A DNA stretch of 64,000 nt, taken from Pegea sp. RAD2-039. Taxonomy: Eukaryota > Chordata > Thaliacea > Salpida > Salpidae. Shown piece after piece: positions 51,583 through 64,000 of the stretch. The notes under the pieces were generated by a model. The model was not told the origin of the DNA and did no database searches. It saw only the letters and a program-made list of their open reading frames with translations. Location of the stretch: the NCBI GenBank assembly GCA_034620365.1, contig JAQGEQ010000048.1:2170001-2234000 (forward strand). The letters run 5' to 3'. The translations under genes and the position numbers were made by a program. How positions within the stretch are numbered: position 1 is the first letter of the stretch; the number at the start of each line of letters is the position of its first letter.

Positions 51583-54366
51583 TTACCGTTGGATAGGAGT
51601 CGCTAGTTCAGTAATACGAGTTGAACAATTTGCTTTCATTGCAGTGAGACAAACAATAAACGCTTTTTGGTTGTATTGTAAGAGGTGAGTTTCAGGCCTG
51701 TCAATAAAATACTGTATTTAGTTTCTATAGAGACAAGAAGTTGTACAGGTCAAATATTTTCTTTATCAAAGCCACACAAAAGCTTTTGATCTGGTATAAA
51801 AAGATTATAACAAAGAATAGAAATATAAAAGTTCACAACAATAGAGATTTTTCCAATTAAAGTTTAGTTGTAAATTTATTACCTGTTCTTATAATTAAAA
51901 AATTAGATGAAATTCATTTAATTGAGTTTAAAAATTAATGCTTTAATTTTCACTTGAGATAAGTTAAAACACAATTTTTATTAAAATTTTAAAAAAATTA
52001 GAAAAATTAATTGTTATTATGTTATTCAATAATTATTTAATTCCAATTTATTGCCAACTTTAAATAAAAATTGAATAAGCAAGAAATATTTATAAAACCT
52101 AACAACAGCTGTAGATAGTTTAATAATCCGTGGGGATGCAGTTGCTCGTTGAGCCTCTTTAGAAACTGACCAAAATGGGCTTCTATTGTTTTTATATCCT
52201 TCTTTATATCCTTTTGGTTGTGAAAGTTGAAATGTTCTCGCAGATGGGTTTGACAAACGTGCCATTTGCGATACCTTCATAAAAGTATAAGATGTTAAGT
52301 ATATTTCGTCACTGTAAAGTCTTAACAAGTTAAATCATATTATTATAAAACAACTTAAATACGAAAAACTTAAAAATTTACAAATACTAGATAAAATTAT
52401 TCTTGGTTTAGATTAAACATTTTTAAAAATTCCACGTAGAAGAAATCAAACAGCTAAATTTGGTTATATTTGGTATATTTTGATCCTTACATTTCTTATT
52501 GGTGATTCTGCTGAAGTATATTCAAAAAAGTTTCCATTTTTTTTGACTTTTGGTTTTGATAATTGATTGATTCTATCAGATGCTGAAGCTTTTAAAGATT
52601 CTCTGCTTACAAACGACATCACCTAACAACGTAAAAGCCATAAAAAGTCATCTTGTGTCAAGATTTTAAACAAAGAAATGAAAGTCTTTTAACAAAAATC
52701 TTCAAAATTTTTACAAAACATTTGATAGCTCAATAATACTGAAGCAAGAATGAGACTCAAAATTTAGAAAAAAACGAAATAAAATATAATGTATTATTTA
52801 ATCAAACTAATTTTTTAAACAAAAGGGTAACTTTTGAAAAAAAAGATCCTAACCTCTTGATCAGGAATGTACTGGGAATGATAACTCTTAGATCTTGCTA
52901 ATTGAGCTGTTCTTGGACGAGTTTTACAGCTTCTTGCAGCTTTACTTACTTTCCAAATCGATGATTCACGACCATTGTCTTCATCGTCAAGATCTCTTTA
53001 AAATTAGCTAATCATAGAATATGAAAGAAAAATATCTCCGAAAACTTAACTACCTACTAGCTTCAAATTTAGAGCTTTGACTTTTAGGAACCGCAAGTGA
53101 TTTTGTTCTTTCAGATATTTTTGTTTTCAATGTTGAAGGGTTAACCTTCCAGATACTCGAACTTCTTCCACAGCTGTAATAATGAATATTCACCTGTATA
53201 ATTTGTTCAAACCTTGATTAGAATTGTAGAATTTATTAATGACAGCTTTATTTACCTGGTCAAGACTATGTCGTTTTTTTGGTACAGCTAATTTATCTAA
53301 TCTATCAGTAGATGTAGCTTTTAAAGCTGATCTACTAAGAGGTCGAATTGTGTCTTGATTTCCCCACAAGATTCGAGGCCTGTAAGTAAATATTTGTATC
53401 AAACTATTTATTACAATAAATGCGAAGGAGGGTGCCTGAAGAGAGCACCTCTCCCTAACACACATTCTATTATTTCAGTTGCTTTTTTGAGGATCTTTAA
53501 GGCTTGCTGTGAAATTAATGAACAACAGAAAACAATCTGTCCAGTGACAAGAATTCTATTTTAATAGACTCAAACATTTCACATTAATTAAAAAGATTTA
53601 ATTAGAAAATAGTTGTAAACAGGCGAGCTTATATGTCGTAATTGTTAATAATCTTTATCACGTGATTTTTACAATTCACTTTCAAAATTATTCTACTAGA
53701 AAACAAATAAATATTTTTATTATTTAATTTAAACACAACTCAAAGAATTTTCATGATTCTTGATTATATGTGTAGTCATGTAAAACCTTCATAAACAATG
53801 TTATGAGAATTGGAAATTATAATAAAAACTTGTATTCAGGTAAAATGTTTGTTTAGGTAAATACACATGTATACAGAAAGTATTTTATAATTTATCATTA
53901 CTTTTTATAACTCTTTTATTGATCATTTAAACAAAACACTGATAGCCTATTTTTCAATGTGCTACAAAGTCTTACCCATAATCGGTCAACCATATCCTTT
54001 TTGATTGTTTGCATTTAGCCAATTCATGTATTCTAGGCTTTCTATAACGGCAAAATATTTGTTTTTACTTTTGGCTGTTTATTTAGCATATCTCTTAGAT
54101 AGTTTATTGCTCATCTTTTATTTATTTTAAGGGAACAAATAAGTTTAAATGCTGCAGACTTTGAAACTATTGATAAATTGCGCCATTATAAAATGAAAAA
54201 AAAATATTAACTTTTTAGTCGTATATCCAACTAGTTTTTCAAGATTTATTAAGTTAGTTTTTTGTCGAAACTTTAATTAATTTCTTAGAAACTAGTAAAA
54301 TAAAGAAGATTTAACTCACGCTCTTAGGTTTGGTGGTGATCTCATTTTAGTGACTTCTGAACACAT
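51583..54366 (-). CDS. THEG/SPMAP2: THEG-repeat sperm microtubule-associated protein
   Basis: Eight exons join in frame to 313 aa: 54366-54320, 54041-53976, 53379-53256, 53193-53054, 52995-52854, 52622-52491, 52274-52099 and 51697-51583. The protein is built of THEG repeats with the core RxxxLAxPK: RIHELAKCKQ, RLDKLAVPKK, RTKSLAVPKS, RTAQLARSKS, RINQLSKPKV, a weaker TFQLSQPKG, RIIKLSTAV and RITELATPIQ at the very end, roughly one repeat per 35-45 residues. SIWKV occurs before two of them. Vertebrate THEG (about 380 aa) is a testis protein linked to the sperm axoneme; a role in sperm or ciliary microtubules is likely here by family. Exon 4 uses the acceptor at TTATACAG|GTG, because the nearer CATTATTACAG would put a TAA in frame. 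The intron before exon 3 carries a retrotransposon tail right beside the acceptor. Confidence 0.88.
53397..53475 (-). repeat. Solitary 3' tail of the LINE seen at 3.6 kb, inside a THEG intron
   Basis: On the minus strand GAATGTGTGTTAGGGAGAGG, GCACCCTCCTTCGCATTTATTG and AATAAA match in order GAATGTTTGTTAGCGAGAGG, GCACCTTCCTTCACATTTATTG and AAATAAA at 3605-3650. This copy has an extra GTGCTCTCTTCAG between the two blocks, able to pair as GGTGC/GCACC. No RT sequence is attached, so it is either a very short 5'-truncated insertion or a short nonautonomous element sharing the tail. Confidence 0.7.
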
Positions 54367-56326
54367 GATGGTTGTCGTTTAAAGCTATTGTGAAATTAAA
54401 AAAGTTAAAAAACTTCATGAAATTGTTAATCGAACATTTGTAGCTGCTTAAACATTACTCTAATAAAGCTTAAATACCATACTTACGAGATACTTAATTT
54501 GTCCAGTGCGTAACTTCTAAATAAATGATAAGCTTTAAGCTTGTAAATGTTTCATTTGTAATGATTTAAAATGTTTTCTAACATTTCAATTTTCAAAAAA
54601 TTAATATAAGGTTTTATCAATTACTTTTTTCTATATATTCATAACCGTAATCTTAGTTGGATTTGAACTTCTTAAATAAACTTATTGAATAAATACTTAT
54701 CCATAAGTACTTCCATATGAATTATTAAGACAAATATTATGAGAATAAAAGTTCTTTCAAATCATTAGTTAAAAAGCTAGTCAGGTAAAAACCTTACTGA
54801 TGTTATTAGAGATTATAATTAAAAATTACACAAATGAGCTGAATTATGTAATAACGGAGCCAAAAAAAAAAAACTTGAAAAGCAAATGAAGCGAACTTAT
54901 GTTAATCATAAGCTAAAACATTTGATAAAATATTTTAATTAAGACAAATAAAACCTAAAAACACGAGTATGCTTAGTCTCAAAGATACTTAATTTTGTAT
55001 AAATTTCAGTTTGATTCCCGAAAAGCTAATAAAAGTTCACAAAGCTGACAAAAATAAATACTAATAATTGACAAAACCAAAAGCTAACAAATATTTTAAG
55101 TACCTATACAGCAGCTGTTCTCATTACACTAAAAAGTTTAAATGAGGTGAGATGAAACTATTGCATCAACGTCGACTGTGAACGAAAGTCTTGTGACAAT
55201 AGTGAAATAGTTATAAGCTCAGACTAAAGCGACGCTTATATTGTAGTGATGAGTTTGTTGAGGGTTTGTGTTCGGCTTAAACAGTAGAAGTTGAAACTCG
55301 TTAAATAAATACTTTCAATAATCAAGCAGAACATGTTGAAAGTTAAAACGTCTTGAAAGTTATACAAAAGATTTTAAGCAAACATCTTTTTCTTCATACG
55401 ATTGTAGTTTGAAAATATTTTTAAAATTCTAAAAACTAAACGGCGTTAATAAATTGTTGCATAGTACAAAAATTTTACAAAAAATGTTTATTTTAATAAC
55501 ATAATAATAACATTATTTTTTAAACATTTTATATTGATGATAAGTAGCAACAAGAAAAACAGAATTTACCTAAGGCCATGCAAGTAAAAAATAAAAGCAG
55601 AAAAAATACTTGATATAAACAAAGTTCTGATAATAATTTTTTTGTGTAACGTTTATATGAGCTTTAACACAAATATTGTTTAATTTAGTTTTACCCAAAA
55701 GGACCAAAGTCCTTTTCTTAGTCATTTTACTATTAAAAAACAATTTATGATGTTCAGTCAAGCTTTACATAGGAAATTACGCTTTTAAAACTACATTTGG
55801 AACAAGACTTTAATTGATTAAGAAATGCCAATGTATTCTTCAAATCTTTTTTAGCAAAAAACATTTTCATTTTTCGGTTTCAAAACAGTAAGCTTGTCAT
55901 AAAATGCTTTTTAAACCATATTTCTTGAAAAATATTATTCAAAAATATAATTTGAGTTTAACAGCGGTCGAGAAACCTGTCAAAGAAAGAATAAATTAAT
56001 ATTCAGTTAATTTGAGAAAAACAAAAACAGTTTTTTATTAACTTGCTTAGTTCGTAATTTTTAAAAAGATGTAAATAAGTTTTAGCTAGATCAATTTAGA
56101 GAGTTTCAAAATAAGTTTTCTTGTTCTTTTGATAAGTTTTATCTTTTATATTTTTCAATATATTATATTTCAACAAATTTGTTACAACAGTTAGGTATTT
56201 TAAAAAGTATACGAAATCTGTTTATGCAACTGTCTGAGGTATAAACAAATATAAAAATATTTTTCATTCTTAAGACACAAGTTTTAGATAATTGATGTTT
56301 TTTATAATCTAAACAGTCTACTAAAG
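54367..56326. promoter_or_regulatory. Head-to-head intergenic region between THEG and the ABC transporter
   Basis: THEG reads left from 54366 and the transporter right from 56327. No coding exon is visible between. A patch at about 55085-55260 is somewhat richer in G+C and CpG (CAACGTCGACTGTGAACG, AGCGACGC) than its surroundings and is the best candidate for a promoter or noncoding first exon, most likely of THEG. Confidence 0.35.

Positions 56327-64000
<7,674 letters not shown>

Noticed and set aside
53054..53173. THEG exon 4 starting at the acceptor CATTATTACAG|CTGTGG
   Set aside because: That start is out of phase with exon 3 and meets a TAA after ten codons; the acceptor 20 bases upstream keeps the frame.

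Overview
The window looks like nuclear DNA of a multicellular animal. It is strongly AT-rich (roughly 70-75% A+T by eye), its genes are cut into many short exons by GT-AG introns, and the recognisable genes are animal families: beta-TrCP, anoctamin, an ABCC5-type ABC transporter, THEG, TMEM234 and NR2C2AP. Non-LTR retrotransposon relics are present. An invertebrate is likely. The zero-gap, operon-like gene pair at 5.6-6.9 kb would fit a lineage with spliced-leader trans-splicing, such as a tunicate, but the sequence does not settle the phylum. I joined exons by hand from splice sites, open frame and family alignment from memory; all exon phases listed were checked for consistency.

Layout. 0.16-1.9 kb (+): unrecognised Ser/Arg-rich protein. 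3.6-5.16 kb (-): 5'-truncated non-LTR retrotransposon with a recognisable reverse transcriptase. 5.59-6.93 kb (-): TMEM234 and NR2C2AP, whose stop and start codons overlap as TAATG within one exon. 7-11.9 kb: mostly gene-free, with a retroelement relic and a CpG-bearing patch at 9.2-9.6 kb. 11.96-17.0 kb (-): complete beta-TrCP (F-box plus seven WD40 repeats), 14 coding exons. 17-20.67 kb: gene-free. 20.67-25.97 kb (-): complete anoctamin with 22 coding positions, one of which exists as two tandem homologous exons. 30.6-39.5 kb (-): unrecognised basic, low-complexity protein with tiny exons. 42.2-43.7 kb (-): decayed second retrotransposon. 43.83-48.87 kb (-): unrecognised 716-aa coiled-coil protein. 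51.58-54.37 kb (-): THEG-repeat protein. 56.33-64.0 kb (+): ABCC5-like transporter, 25 exons, cut by the window end before the second nucleotide-binding domain.

The genes do not form a pathway. Eight of the nine run either in a long minus-strand block (beta-TrCP to THEG) or in the overlapping TMEM234/NR2C2AP pair; THEG and the ABC transporter are head to head across about 2 kb. The two observations most worth following are the overlapping TMEM234/NR2C2AP reading frames and the duplicated, phase-matched first transmembrane exon of the anoctamin, which predicts mutually exclusive splicing.
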